From JAUUZT01 sp964654015 (GTDB lineage Bacteria > Chloroflexota > Dehalococcoidia > GIF9 > AB-539-J10): DNA of 64,000 nucleotides. The stretch covers positions 1 to 64,000 of the forward strand of contig CAZZHQ010000003.1 in NCBI GenBank assembly GCA_964654015.1, in the 5' to 3' direction. Shown one piece after another: positions 34,765-43,315 of this stretch. Position 1 is the first letter of the stretch. Each line of letters begins with the position of its first letter. Under the pieces are notes generated by a model. The model had not been told where the DNA came from, ran no database searches, and saw only the letters and a program-made list of their open reading frames with translations. Made by a program: the position numbers and the translations under genes.

Positions 34765-35760
34765 CTAATTTTTTTTCAAATATACGTAAACGCCTTCTTG
34801 CTCAATCCTCCCTATCTCCCCTTCAGAATCCAATAATTTCAGATGCGCCATAGTATGTAACATGGCTAATCGCCTGTCCAACGGCGTCAAATCACTAAAT
34901 TTTTCGACCATTACCTTACCATTCCAGGGAATTTCAACAGCTATTTGATAGGCTGTTTTCAACCCTTCATTCAGAACCTTCAAAATATCTTTTCTTCTCA
35001 GCTCCTGACGCCGCAGTATTTCAGCAGCCCTCATCTTCAAACTATTAAACACAGATCCATGTCCCGGAAAAACAAAGTTGATTTTCTTCGTTCCCAGCTT
35101 GTTCAGAGATTTAATGTAGTCATCAAGGGGATTATCTCCCGACTGCAGATGAAGACCGATGTGAGGTACAGTCTGGGATAGAACATGATCTCCCGTAAAT
35201 AACCATTTTTTATCAGCTTCATAAAGACATATGTGCCCCGGCGAGTGTCCTGGCGTACACAATATCTCAAATTCAAAGGTGCCATTAGAAATTTTATCAC
35301 CTTCGTCCAGTATAATCTCAGGTTGACAAGAAAATACAAATTTTCGCATCCATAAGGAGGCATTCTGCATATCAGTCAACTCTTCTTTGGGCACTCCATT
35401 CTTGTTGAGTTCCTCGGACATCTTATTGAGCAATGCCGCAGATGTCTCATACCTTGAGCCAATAAGCTCGGCTTCCAAACTATGCATGGCTACTTTAGCG
35501 CCACAAAGATCTTTTAATTTTCCAGCCAGCCCATAGTGGTCAGGATGAGTATGCGTAATCACAATCCAATTAATATCCTGGAACTTAAGTGAGTCCATTC
35601 TCATTCCTTCCCGAAAAGCCCAAAGGGCGCCTGGCCAGTCCCAGCCACTATCAACCAGGATATTTCCTTTTTCCCCTTCAATTACATACGCATTGGTATA
35701 GCCCTCGATGTTTTGTGGGAATGGAAGCCTTATTTGATAAACCCCAGCTACTAATCGCAT
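34765..35760 (-). CDS. MBL-fold metallohydrolase
   Basis: A 331-residue metallo-beta-lactamase fold protein. The metal motif THTHPDHYG (HxHxDH) is near residues 69-77, with later ligands in CTPGHSPGH and FTGDHVL near 188-217 and PGHGSV near 241. A C-terminal winged-helix-like tail (about 270-331) is typical of the glyoxalase II-like/LACTB2-type branch. The substrate is unknown. It sits 6 bp downstream of eno on the same strand. Confidence 0.85.
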   Translation of the reverse strand: MRLVAGVYQIRLPFPQNIEGYTNAYVIEGEKGNILVDSGWDWPGALWAFREGMRMDSLKFQDINWIVITHTHPDHYGLAGKLKDLCGAKVAMHSLEAELIGSRYETSAALLNKMSEELNKNGVPKEELTDMQNASLWMRKFVFSCQPEIILDEGDKISNGTFEFEILCTPGHSPGHICLYEADKKWLFTGDHVLSQTVPHIGLHLQSGDNPLDDYIKSLNKLGTKKINFVFPGHGSVFNSLKMRAAEILRRQELRRKDILKVLNEGLKTAYQIAVEIPWNGKVMVEKFSDLTPLDRRLAMLHTMAHLKLLDSEGEIGRIEQEGVYVYLKKN

Positions 35761-35766
35761 ACTTCG

Positions 35767-37062
35767 TCACCCAAGGTTATAAAAGGCCTCTTTTCCAGCG
35801 TAACGGGCGATATCTCCCAGTTCATTCTCTATTTCAAGCAGCCTATTATATTTAGCAAGTCTCTCACTACGACAAGGAGCTCCAGCCTTGATAAATCCTG
35901 CGTCAACAGCAACAGCCAAATCAGCTATGGTAGTGTCCCCTGTCTCACCAGATCGATGGCTGATAACGCTTGTCCATTTCGCCTTACCTGCTCTCTTAAT
36001 AACCGCTAGAGTTTCACTTAGCGTACCAATCTGGTTCAGCTTGATAAGAATTGAGTTGGAGCTTTTTTCTTTAATCCCTTTCTCGATACGTTTTATATTA
36101 GTCACATAAAGGTCATCACCTACGAGTTGAACTTTCTTTCCTATTTTGGCTTCAAGTAATGCCCAACCCTGCCAATCGTCTTCCGCCAGCCCGTCTTCGA
36201 TACTGATGATAGGATATTTTGAAGTCCACTCAGTATAATAATCCACCATCTCTTCAGAGCTAAGACTAACTCCTTCTATGGCCAAAACATATTTACCGTC
36301 TTCATAGAAACTGCTGGAGGCCGGATCAAGGGCAAGAAAACAGTCTCCACCTGCTTTATAGCCAGCCTTATCAATAGCCGCCAGTATCAGCTCTAAAGCC
36401 TCCTTATTGGAAGATAATACAGGAGCAAAGCCCCCCTCATCACCAACGTTAGTATTTAATCCTTTATCTTTAAGTACTTTATACAAAGAATGATAAATAC
36501 CACTACACATCTGAACAGCCATAGAAAAACTGGAGGCTCCCACAGGCATTACCATAAACTCCTGAAAATCCGCGGAATTAAGTGCATGTTTGCCACCATT
36601 TAATATATTCATCATAGGGACTGGTAATAAATTTGCCTCTGCACCTCCTAGATATCGATATAAGGGCAAGCCAAGGAAGTTAGCCCCAGCCCTAGCTACA
36701 GCCAGAGATACTCCAAGAATTGCGTTGGCTCCAAGTCGGCTTTTATTTTCCGTACCATCCAATTCTATTAGCTTTCTATCTAATAGCTCTTGTTCTAGAG
36801 CCGACATGCCCATTACTGCCGAAGCTATATCACCATTCACATGTTCAATGGCCTTCAATACGCCAAGTCCCTCATATCTGTGCTTGTCGCCGTCACGTAA
36901 TTCCACAGCCTCATATTTTCCAGTGCTTGCCCCTGAAGGGACAGCTGCCATTCCAACGGTGCCATCAAACAATGTGACCTTTACCTTCACAGTAGGATTA
37001 CCTCTGGAATCAAGGATTTCCAACCCCTGGACCTTTTCAATCGCTGCTAGCTGTATAACCAT
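35767..37062 (-). CDS. eno: Phosphopyruvate hydratase (enolase)
   Basis: A 431-residue enolase with GNPTVKVKV near 20, the SIEDGLAEDDW metal-ligand region and the KLNQIGTLSE and VISHRSGETGDTTIADLAV signatures with the catalytic lysine. It converts 2-phosphoglycerate to phosphoenolpyruvate. GGGAG precedes the ATG. Confidence 0.97.
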   Translation of the reverse strand: MVIQLAAIEKVQGLEILDSRGNPTVKVKVTLFDGTVGMAAVPSGASTGKYEAVELRDGDKHRYEGLGVLKAIEHVNGDIASAVMGMSALEQELLDRKLIELDGTENKSRLGANAILGVSLAVARAGANFLGLPLYRYLGGAEANLLPVPMMNILNGGKHALNSADFQEFMVMPVGASSFSMAVQMCSGIYHSLYKVLKDKGLNTNVGDEGGFAPVLSSNKEALELILAAIDKAGYKAGGDCFLALDPASSSFYEDGKYVLAIEGVSLSSEEMVDYYTEWTSKYPIISIEDGLAEDDWQGWALLEAKIGKKVQLVGDDLYVTNIKRIEKGIKEKSSNSILIKLNQIGTLSETLAVIKRAGKAKWTSVISHRSGETGDTTIADLAVAVDAGFIKAGAPCRSERLAKYNRLLEIENELGDIARYAGKEAFYNLG

Positions 37063-37267
37063 TATTAAACTCCCAATATCTATAATTATTGCAGGTACTT
37101 TAGTTTATCTGGTATGAGATAGTTAACTATGTTGAATTCCTTATGCGGATGAGTTGTTTGCATTCTAAAGCAATATAAGCTGCAACTCTTACATAATAGT
37201 AACAGGTAAAACTTTTTAGTAAAAGACGAGTTTTGATAAGTTTCTAATACCTCCTAAAATATTAATA

Positions 37268-38047
37268 CTATTTTCTGGACTGCAATTCAGTTACTGCATT
37301 TCTAGCTTTCTCCAACGCCTGTCGTGCGCTTCTGATAAAGAAAACATCCGCATTCTCAATAGTATTCAGTCTGAATCCCTTCTCAATCGCCCATCCAATA
37401 GTATCGAATGTCGTAAACATCCCGACTGGCTTACCCCATTTTTGGGCAGCCTTCAATACAATATCAAATTTCTCCCGGTATGTTGGTTCATCCCATTTCG
37501 GGGGACTGCCAAACCCCATACTTACTGATAGATCTCTCGGGCCGATATAACATGCGTCTATTCCTTTTACCGAAAGAATCTGGTCTATATTGCTCACAGC
37601 CTTCTCTGTCTCTATCTGAACTATTACGAGTAGCTCATCATTTGCAGTCTTAACATAGGTCGGATCAAACCATGCCGCTCTTCTGGGGCCACAGCCTCTA
37701 ATGCCCTCAGGAGGATATTTACAAGCACTTACCGCATTTTCTGCCTCTTCCTTGGTATTGACCCAGGGAATAAGAACACCATGCGCCCCCAAATCCAGAA
37801 CACGTTTAATGACTACAGGCTCATTCCATTGAACCCTGACAATTGGTGTACAACTGGTCCCGTTCATCGACTGCATCATCATTTGCATTGTTTCGAAGCT
37901 CAGTGGGCCATGCTCCCCATCTATAACCACCCAATCAAAACCTAACCGGGACAACCATTCTGTAACATCGGGATGACCAAGGCCTACAAATCCTCCAATG
38001 GTAACTTCTCCATTCTTCAATTTTTCCTTAAGTATATTTTTCATCAC
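37268..38047 (-). CDS. HpcH/HpaI-family aldolase
   Basis: A 259-residue class II, metal-dependent aldolase fold. WVVIDGEHGP near 39 and QIETEKAVSNI near 142 are conserved metal/pyruvate-binding segments, and IGPRDLSVSMGF is typical of 2-keto-3-deoxy-aldarate aldolases. It probably cleaves a 2-keto-3-deoxy acid to pyruvate and an aldehyde; the exact substrate cannot be told. The start is either the GTG at 38047 or the ATG directly after it; AAGGAGG lies just upstream. Confidence 0.87.
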   Translation of the reverse strand: MMKNILKEKLKNGEVTIGGFVGLGHPDVTEWLSRLGFDWVVIDGEHGPLSFETMQMMMQSMNGTSCTPIVRVQWNEPVVIKRVLDLGAHGVLIPWVNTKEEAENAVSACKYPPEGIRGCGPRRAAWFDPTYVKTANDELLVIVQIETEKAVSNIDQILSVKGIDACYIGPRDLSVSMGFGSPPKWDEPTYREKFDIVLKAAQKWGKPVGMFTTFDTIGWAIEKGFRLNTIENADVFFIRSARQALEKARNAVTELQSRK

Positions 38048-38186
38048 CTAATGCCTCCTTATATTTGTTTTTTCCGTTAATAACACGAGGTATTATTTTA
38101 TTAAGCAATCCGAGTTAGATATTATACAATCCGGTTGGCAAAATGTAAGACTCCTTTCTATAGCCACGCTCCCCGTAATGTAACCC

Positions 38187-38768
38187 TCAATTAAATCTGT
38201 TCATTGCAATCTCTATTCCGTCTGTAAGGCAACAATCAATAGCCTCAGCCACTCTGATAACTACTGTTTCAACCATCTCTTGCTCATGTGCGAGAAAGTC
38301 GCCAAGTACATAATTTACGATGACATCTCGGTCAGCACCAAATATCTCCTCTTGAGGATGCCCAATACCAACTCTAATCCGTATAAAATCTTCACTCCCC
38401 AAAACAGAGGTTATGGATCGCATTCCATTATGCCCCCCCGTACCTCCAGTTGGACGTAACCGAATCTTGCCCAAAGGCAAATTCATATCATCACAAATTA
38501 CCACAAGATCATTTCGTGAGATTCCGTATTTATCCATCAAACAATCTATGGCTATACCACTAAGATTGATAAAGGTCTCCGGCTTAGCCAACAATACATT
38601 GTGACCCCCTAGTTCACCAACACCTATTCTTGCCTGGCATTTTCGCTTCGTAAATCGTATAGAATGCAGCCTGGCAAGAGAATTGAGACATCGAAATCCA
38701 ATGTTGTGACGATTACAATCATACATTTTACCAGGATTACCCAAACCAACAATCAGTTTCACTAACAT
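38187..38768 (-). CDS. pth: Peptidyl-tRNA hydrolase
   Basis: A 193-residue Pth with GLGNPGKMY near 8 and RHNIGF near 20 (catalytic histidine), KPETFINLSG near 61, and DDMNLPLGKIRLR near 92. It recycles peptidyl-tRNAs released early from ribosomes. It is divergent from the decayed Nudix remnant, so the start is free of a coding neighbour. Confidence 0.95.
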   Translation of the reverse strand: MLVKLIVGLGNPGKMYDCNRHNIGFRCLNSLARLHSIRFTKRKCQARIGVGELGGHNVLLAKPETFINLSGIAIDCLMDKYGISRNDLVVICDDMNLPLGKIRLRPTGGTGGHNGMRSITSVLGSEDFIRIRVGIGHPQEEIFGADRDVIVNYVLGDFLAHEQEMVETVVIRVAEAIDCCLTDGIEIAMNRFN

Positions 38769-38824
38769 CAGTATTCTTTCTTGATATATTATATTCTAAA
38801 ACAAGTTATCCTTTCGATGGAATT

Positions 38825-39014
38825 ATGAAAGGATACAATTACTACCCGCTATGGGCAACACCTCTAATGGCAATAATTCTTGCCCTAATAATGAGCAACT
38901 TTTACCCTTCCCGTAACTCTATCGACTATAAGAATCCTTTATCTGTAGCTATAGCAGTCGCAGTACAAAATAATAAACTCCTATTTATCAAAAGAGCACT
39001 GGCTTCCAAAAAGG
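38825..39014 (+). pseudogene. Truncated Nudix hydrolase remnant (zinc-ribbon N-terminus)
   Basis: The frame beginning at 38825 reads YYPLWATPL, then FYPSRNSIDYKNPLSVAIAVAVQ and NNKLLFIKRAL. This pattern matches the N-terminus of zinc-ribbon Nudix hydrolases (CPxC ... CPxC ... Y.NP.PVAVA....KLLLIKRA). All four expected zinc cysteines are replaced: Tyr, Trp, Tyr and Arg, each one base from a cysteine codon. The frame ends before the Nudix box, where it meets the end of ligA. No ribosome-binding site is seen. It is best read as a decayed gene fragment. Confidence 0.65.
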
Positions 39015-41036
39015 CTAAGTATATTGAGCCAATAGTTCGTAAAATTCAGTTTCGTCAATCATCTTCACCTCTAACCTTTGGGCTTTGGCTAATTTGGAGC
39101 CAGCTTTAGCACCAACCACCACATAAGACGTATTCCTGGTCACATCTGAGGCAACTTCCCCCCCAAGAGCTCGTATCCGCGCTTCCGTTTCATAGCGAGT
39201 TGAATGCTCCAATTTTCCTGTAAGTACAAACTCTAATCCCACCAGAGGTAATTCCTCGGAATAATTAATCTCGGTACATTCTTTTTCCAATAGCACTTTT
39301 GCTTTACGTAACTTGCCAATTATGTTTTTGTTTCCATCTTGTCTAAAGAATGCAATCACGCTATCAGCAATCTTAGGCCCAACGGAAGGAATAGCCAGTA
39401 ATTCCTCTTTGCTAGCATTAGCTAAATTATTAATACCACAGAATTTTTCCGCCAACAACTCTGCATATTCTTCCCCAACATGAAAAATACCCAGAGCAAA
39501 AATAACCTTTGCCAGCGGTCTATTTTTGCTTTGTTCAATTGAATTAAGCACATTTGCCACGCTTTTATCCGCCATTTTTTCCAGACTTAAAAGCTGCTCC
39601 CTGCTAAGTTCATACAAATCCGCAACGTCTTCTACCAAGCCAGCTTTAAATAATGCCTGACATAAACTATCCCCTACGCCCTCGATATCCATAGCATCAC
39701 GGCTAACGAAATGCTTTATTCGTTCCAGTGATTGAGAAGAGCAGGCAGTATTGGTACACCTATGCATAGCTTCATCATCTGGTTTTATCACTTCAGCACC
39801 ACAAACAGGACAACGACCAGGCATAGAGAAAGCTACCTCGCCCCCTGTACGCCGACTCAATATGGGCCCTAATATCTCAGGTATAACTTCTCCCGCTCGC
39901 TGTATAGTAATCCAATCTCCAATACGAATATCCTTGCGGTGAATGTCTTCTTCATTATGTAATGCCGCCCGACTAATAACCACTCCTCCTACCTTCACCG
40001 GTTGTAACATCGCAACAGGAGTCAATCTTCCAGTTCGTCCCACATTGATTTCAATATCAAGAAGTCGTGTAACTCCCTGGATTGCAGGAAATTTGTATGC
40101 TATTGCCCATCTTGGTTCACGAGCCATATTTCCCAGCTTCCGCTGATACACTATGGAATTCATCTTAATCACCATACCATCAGCTTCATAACCCCATTCA
40201 TTACGAACTGCAACCCAGTTTTGATAATATTCCTCTACTTCATTAACCCCGTGACAGAGAGCGATATCAGTATTTATCTTAAAACCTAGAGTCTTCAGCC
40301 ACTGCATTATCTCCCAATGAGAGTCAGGTACTACCCCGCATTCCACAGGACCCAACCCATAAACAAATATGTCCAGAGGACGACGAGCAGTTACCCTGGA
40401 GTCAAGTTGTCTCACAGAACCAGCGGCAGCATTCCGGGGATTGGCAAAAAATGGAAGACCTCTCTTTTCCCTTTCTTCATTGAGCCAACTAAAGCCAGCT
40501 TTAGAAAGATAGACCTCCCCTCTAACCTCAAATCTAGAAGGTGCCTTTTCAGAAACAGATAGAGGGATACTTCGAATGGTCCTCAAATTCTGAGTGATGT
40601 TTTCCCCTCGATAGCCATCGCCACGAGTCGCTCCAGTAACAAAGAAGCCATTAATATAGGTCAGCGCTACCGCCAATCCATCTATCTTAGGCTCACAGAC
40701 AAGGTCAAAATCATCTACTCCAAGCAAGCTGACAGTTCGCTTGTACCAGGCCTTCAAATCATCGCACGAAAAGGCATTAGCCAAGCTTAGCAGAGGCTCA
40801 GTATGCTCAACGACACCATAGGCCTCCATAGGGGGGGCTCCCACTCTCTGCGTTGGTGAGTCGGGAGAGATAAGTTCAGGATACTTAGCCTCAAGTTGTC
40901 TGAGTTGAAGCATCAGTTCATCATATTCAGTATCACTTAGCTCCGGACTATCCATCACATAGTAGCAATAGTTATGATGATTAATTTGCTTCCGCAAGGT
41001 TAAAACCCGTTGTCCTGCTTTACCGATATCTTCCAT
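39015..41036 (-). CDS. ligA: NAD+-dependent DNA ligase
   Basis: A 673-residue LigA. The adenylated lysine is in CEPKIDGLAV near 119, with the OB-fold and zinc finger CPVC...CTNTACSS near 410-430, a helix-hairpin-helix region, and a C-terminal BRCT domain (LVGLEFVLTGKL near 592). It seals nicks during replication and repair with NAD+. It is complete at both ends; its 3' end abuts the Nudix remnant. Confidence 0.97.
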   Translation of the reverse strand: MEDIGKAGQRVLTLRKQINHHNYCYYVMDSPELSDTEYDELMLQLRQLEAKYPELISPDSPTQRVGAPPMEAYGVVEHTEPLLSLANAFSCDDLKAWYKRTVSLLGVDDFDLVCEPKIDGLAVALTYINGFFVTGATRGDGYRGENITQNLRTIRSIPLSVSEKAPSRFEVRGEVYLSKAGFSWLNEEREKRGLPFFANPRNAAAGSVRQLDSRVTARRPLDIFVYGLGPVECGVVPDSHWEIMQWLKTLGFKINTDIALCHGVNEVEEYYQNWVAVRNEWGYEADGMVIKMNSIVYQRKLGNMAREPRWAIAYKFPAIQGVTRLLDIEINVGRTGRLTPVAMLQPVKVGGVVISRAALHNEEDIHRKDIRIGDWITIQRAGEVIPEILGPILSRRTGGEVAFSMPGRCPVCGAEVIKPDDEAMHRCTNTACSSQSLERIKHFVSRDAMDIEGVGDSLCQALFKAGLVEDVADLYELSREQLLSLEKMADKSVANVLNSIEQSKNRPLAKVIFALGIFHVGEEYAELLAEKFCGINNLANASKEELLAIPSVGPKIADSVIAFFRQDGNKNIIGKLRKAKVLLEKECTEINYSEELPLVGLEFVLTGKLEHSTRYETEARIRALGGEVASDVTRNTSYVVVGAKAGSKLAKAQRLEVKMIDETEFYELLAQYT

Positions 41037-41432
41037 ATCTAGTTTTTACCTGTTCAGAAGTATAACATGGTATAAATAAGTGCCAAGAATAAATATACCC
41101 TGTACAACTAGCTATTTAAAACAATAAATACCAGCTAACTTCAAGAGAATCAAGGCTGTGAAAGTATGCAATCATTATTCACATGATATTAGTAAGCAGA
41201 TATATTAGCTATATCTATCACTAACATATTCCAAACAGAGCACTGTTAATTTCCTAAGAGCAATCTTGTAAAACAACAGAGTTCATACGACATATACATC
41301 ATATCTGGTATAATCGAGAGGGTAATAAGGACAGTCTGTCTCATATTATTTTGCCAAACCGGATATGATGAGAGAGATGTCTGAGCTGGCCCTGAAACAA
41401 GAAGCGGGGCTTACTAAAAGGAGGAGCCGAAT
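41037..41432 (+). promoter_or_regulatory. Promoter region of the ClpP-like/bactofilin operon
   Basis: A gene-free 396 bp. An extended -10 (TGGTATAAT, with TATAAT at 41309-41314) gives a leader of about 110 nt. A short ORF starting ATGATG at 41365 ends at 41442, overlapping the ClpP-like ATG (41433) by 10 bp, a layout like the one before dnaG. AAGGAGG precedes the real start. I see nothing else in the upstream half. Confidence 0.5.
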
Positions 41433-42029
41433 ATGGCGATAAAACCCATTATAATTAAATTTTTCGCCCCAGTTATCGATGTCACCGTCAATGCCTTGAT
41501 GGATGCCATAGACCAGAAAATGAAGCAAGGAATAAGAGACTTCACTATCCTAATCTCTTCGCCAGGCGGCTCCGTTGTGCATGGTTTAAGTACTTATAAC
41601 TACCTGAAGGGTTTGCCCGCCAATATAATTACACATAACTTTGGCAGTGTTGATTCTATAGGCATTGTCCTATACTGTGCTGGAGCCAAGAGGCTATCAG
41701 TGCCACAGGCCAGGTTCCTGCTCCATGGTGTCAATGCCCAATTCACCGGCAATCATAGCCTGGAGGAAAAACAGCTTGAGGAAAGGCTAAAAGGATTAAA
41801 GATAGACATAGAGAACATAGCAAAGGTGATTGCCGTAAATACGGGCAAAAGCGTAGAATTTGTAACAGATGCCATGATTGAGAGAACAACCCTGAATCCC
41901 GAGGAGGCAAAATCATGGGGGCTGGTAAATGAAATCAAATCGCAGTTATTTGAGGCAGGAAGCGAGGTTATTTCTATACAGGCCCAGCAACAACCGAAAC
42001 CACCACTGCAGCCGAAGCAACAAACTTAG
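41433..42029 (+). CDS. ClpP-like serine protease (Clp fold)
   Basis: A 198-residue Clp/crotonase-fold protein. SSPGGSVVHGL near 44 gives the oxyanion-loop glycines; the nucleophile serine lies in GSVDSIGIVLY near 74-84, and the histidine in FLLHGV near 98-103. The expected aspartate region, which in ClpP reads IERDTxRD, is shortened here to MIERTTLNPEEA, so the catalytic aspartate may be missing or replaced. It lacks a signal peptide. It is 45 bp upstream of an exported bactofilin-like gene, suggesting a joint operon. Confidence 0.8.
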   Translation: MAIKPIIIKFFAPVIDVTVNALMDAIDQKMKQGIRDFTILISSPGGSVVHGLSTYNYLKGLPANIITHNFGSVDSIGIVLYCAGAKRLSVPQARFLLHGVNAQFTGNHSLEEKQLEERLKGLKIDIENIAKVIAVNTGKSVEFVTDAMIERTTLNPEEAKSWGLVNEIKSQLFEAGSEVISIQAQQQPKPPLQPKQQT

Positions 42030-42074
42030 CCCTGCCTGGATAAATATGGTGGTCGGAGGAGTTTATAAGATACT

Positions 42075-43238
42075 ATGATGAGACGTTTTATAAAGATAGT
42101 GGCTGTCATGCTAATAACCACTATGTTAATGTTGTTTTCCGCCACCACGGTTCTGGCATTCGATACACGCAGTGACGACACAGTCCATATCCCTGACGGA
42201 GAAGTAATCAACGATGATCTCTACACCGGCGCAAATATTATCACTATCGATGGCACTATTAATGGTGATGTCTGGGCTGCTGCGAGAATTATCTCTATTG
42301 GTGGAATAGTTAATAACAGCGTTATGGCCATAGCTCAAACAATAAATATCTCCGGCGATATTGGCCACGCCGTACGGGTTGCAGGTGAAACTGTAAACAT
42401 AAGCGGCAACATCGCAGGTGATTTATTTGTCGTTGGTAACGAAATAACCATAGCAGATAATGTCCATATCAAAGGCGATCTCCTTTTTGGCGCTGGAGTA
42501 ATACGCATCAACGGAATTGTGGACGGGGATATCAAGGGCAGAGGTGGTGAAATCATCATAGGCTGCAAAGTAGGAGGAGATCTAAATCTTGAAGTTAGTG
42601 AACTGACCATACTCCCAACAGCGGATATCAAAGGCAGCCTGACCTATATAGGAGAGGAACGAGCAACTATTCAGCCCGGCGCTCAGATAAGTGGCATTAC
42701 TACCCATAAGTTACCTGAGGCGAAGGAAGAGCAATCTGAAACATTTCTCCTTGCTCTATTGTCTAGTATCAAAACAAAATTCATTGGATTTTTAATGGCT
42801 CTGCTCGCAGGATTATTAATAATTCTAATTGCACCAAAACGATTGGCCTCTATTGCTGAGTCTATAAGCTCCAGACCAGGACCAAGTGCCGGCTGGGGAG
42901 CCATTGTGTTGCTAGTCACCCCCATAGCCGCCGTAATAATATGCATCACTATCATTGGACTCCCTGTTGGACTAATCGCTCTGGCCCTATGGGGTATTGC
43001 AATTTACCTCGCTCAAATCCCCGTTGGGTTATTCTTGGGACAATGGATTATTAGCCATTTCAGAGACGTAGAAGATAACAGAGGTATCATGATTGGAGCT
43101 CTAGCTACCGGTCTGATAATACTAAAACTTCTGAGTCTTATCCCTTATTTTGGATTTTTCATAGGACTGGCTGTAATACTATTCGGCCTGGGAGCGGTAA
43201 TAGCCACCATCAGAAGACAAAAACCTGAGGCAAGCTAG
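42075..43238 (+). CDS. Exported bactofilin-like (polymer-forming) protein with C-terminal membrane segments
   Basis: A 387-residue protein. A signal sequence (1-28, ending VLAF) is followed by a long run of short repeats such as GDVWAAARIISIGG, GDIGHAVRVAGETVNISG and GDLFVVGNEITIAD (about 30-200), typical of a bactofilin-type right-handed beta-helix. Three or four membrane helices occupy about 228-380. Canonical bactofilins are cytosolic, so a signal peptide plus a membrane tail is an unusual architecture. It might form extracytoplasmic filaments at the membrane. Confidence 0.75.
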   Translation: MMRRFIKIVAVMLITTMLMLFSATTVLAFDTRSDDTVHIPDGEVINDDLYTGANIITIDGTINGDVWAAARIISIGGIVNNSVMAIAQTINISGDIGHAVRVAGETVNISGNIAGDLFVVGNEITIADNVHIKGDLLFGAGVIRINGIVDGDIKGRGGEIIIGCKVGGDLNLEVSELTILPTADIKGSLTYIGEERATIQPGAQISGITTHKLPEAKEEQSETFLLALLSSIKTKFIGFLMALLAGLLIILIAPKRLASIAESISSRPGPSAGWGAIVLLVTPIAAVIICITIIGLPVGLIALALWGIAIYLAQIPVGLFLGQWIISHFRDVEDNRGIMIGALATGLIILKLLSLIPYFGFFIGLAVILFGLGAVIATIRRQKPEAS

Positions 43239-43315
43239 CCATCTCTAAATCAGGCAGGAAAGCCAAAATGAGCACATGACAGTATCAGGCATTTCGTTAT
43301 CAGGAAAATATAGGA

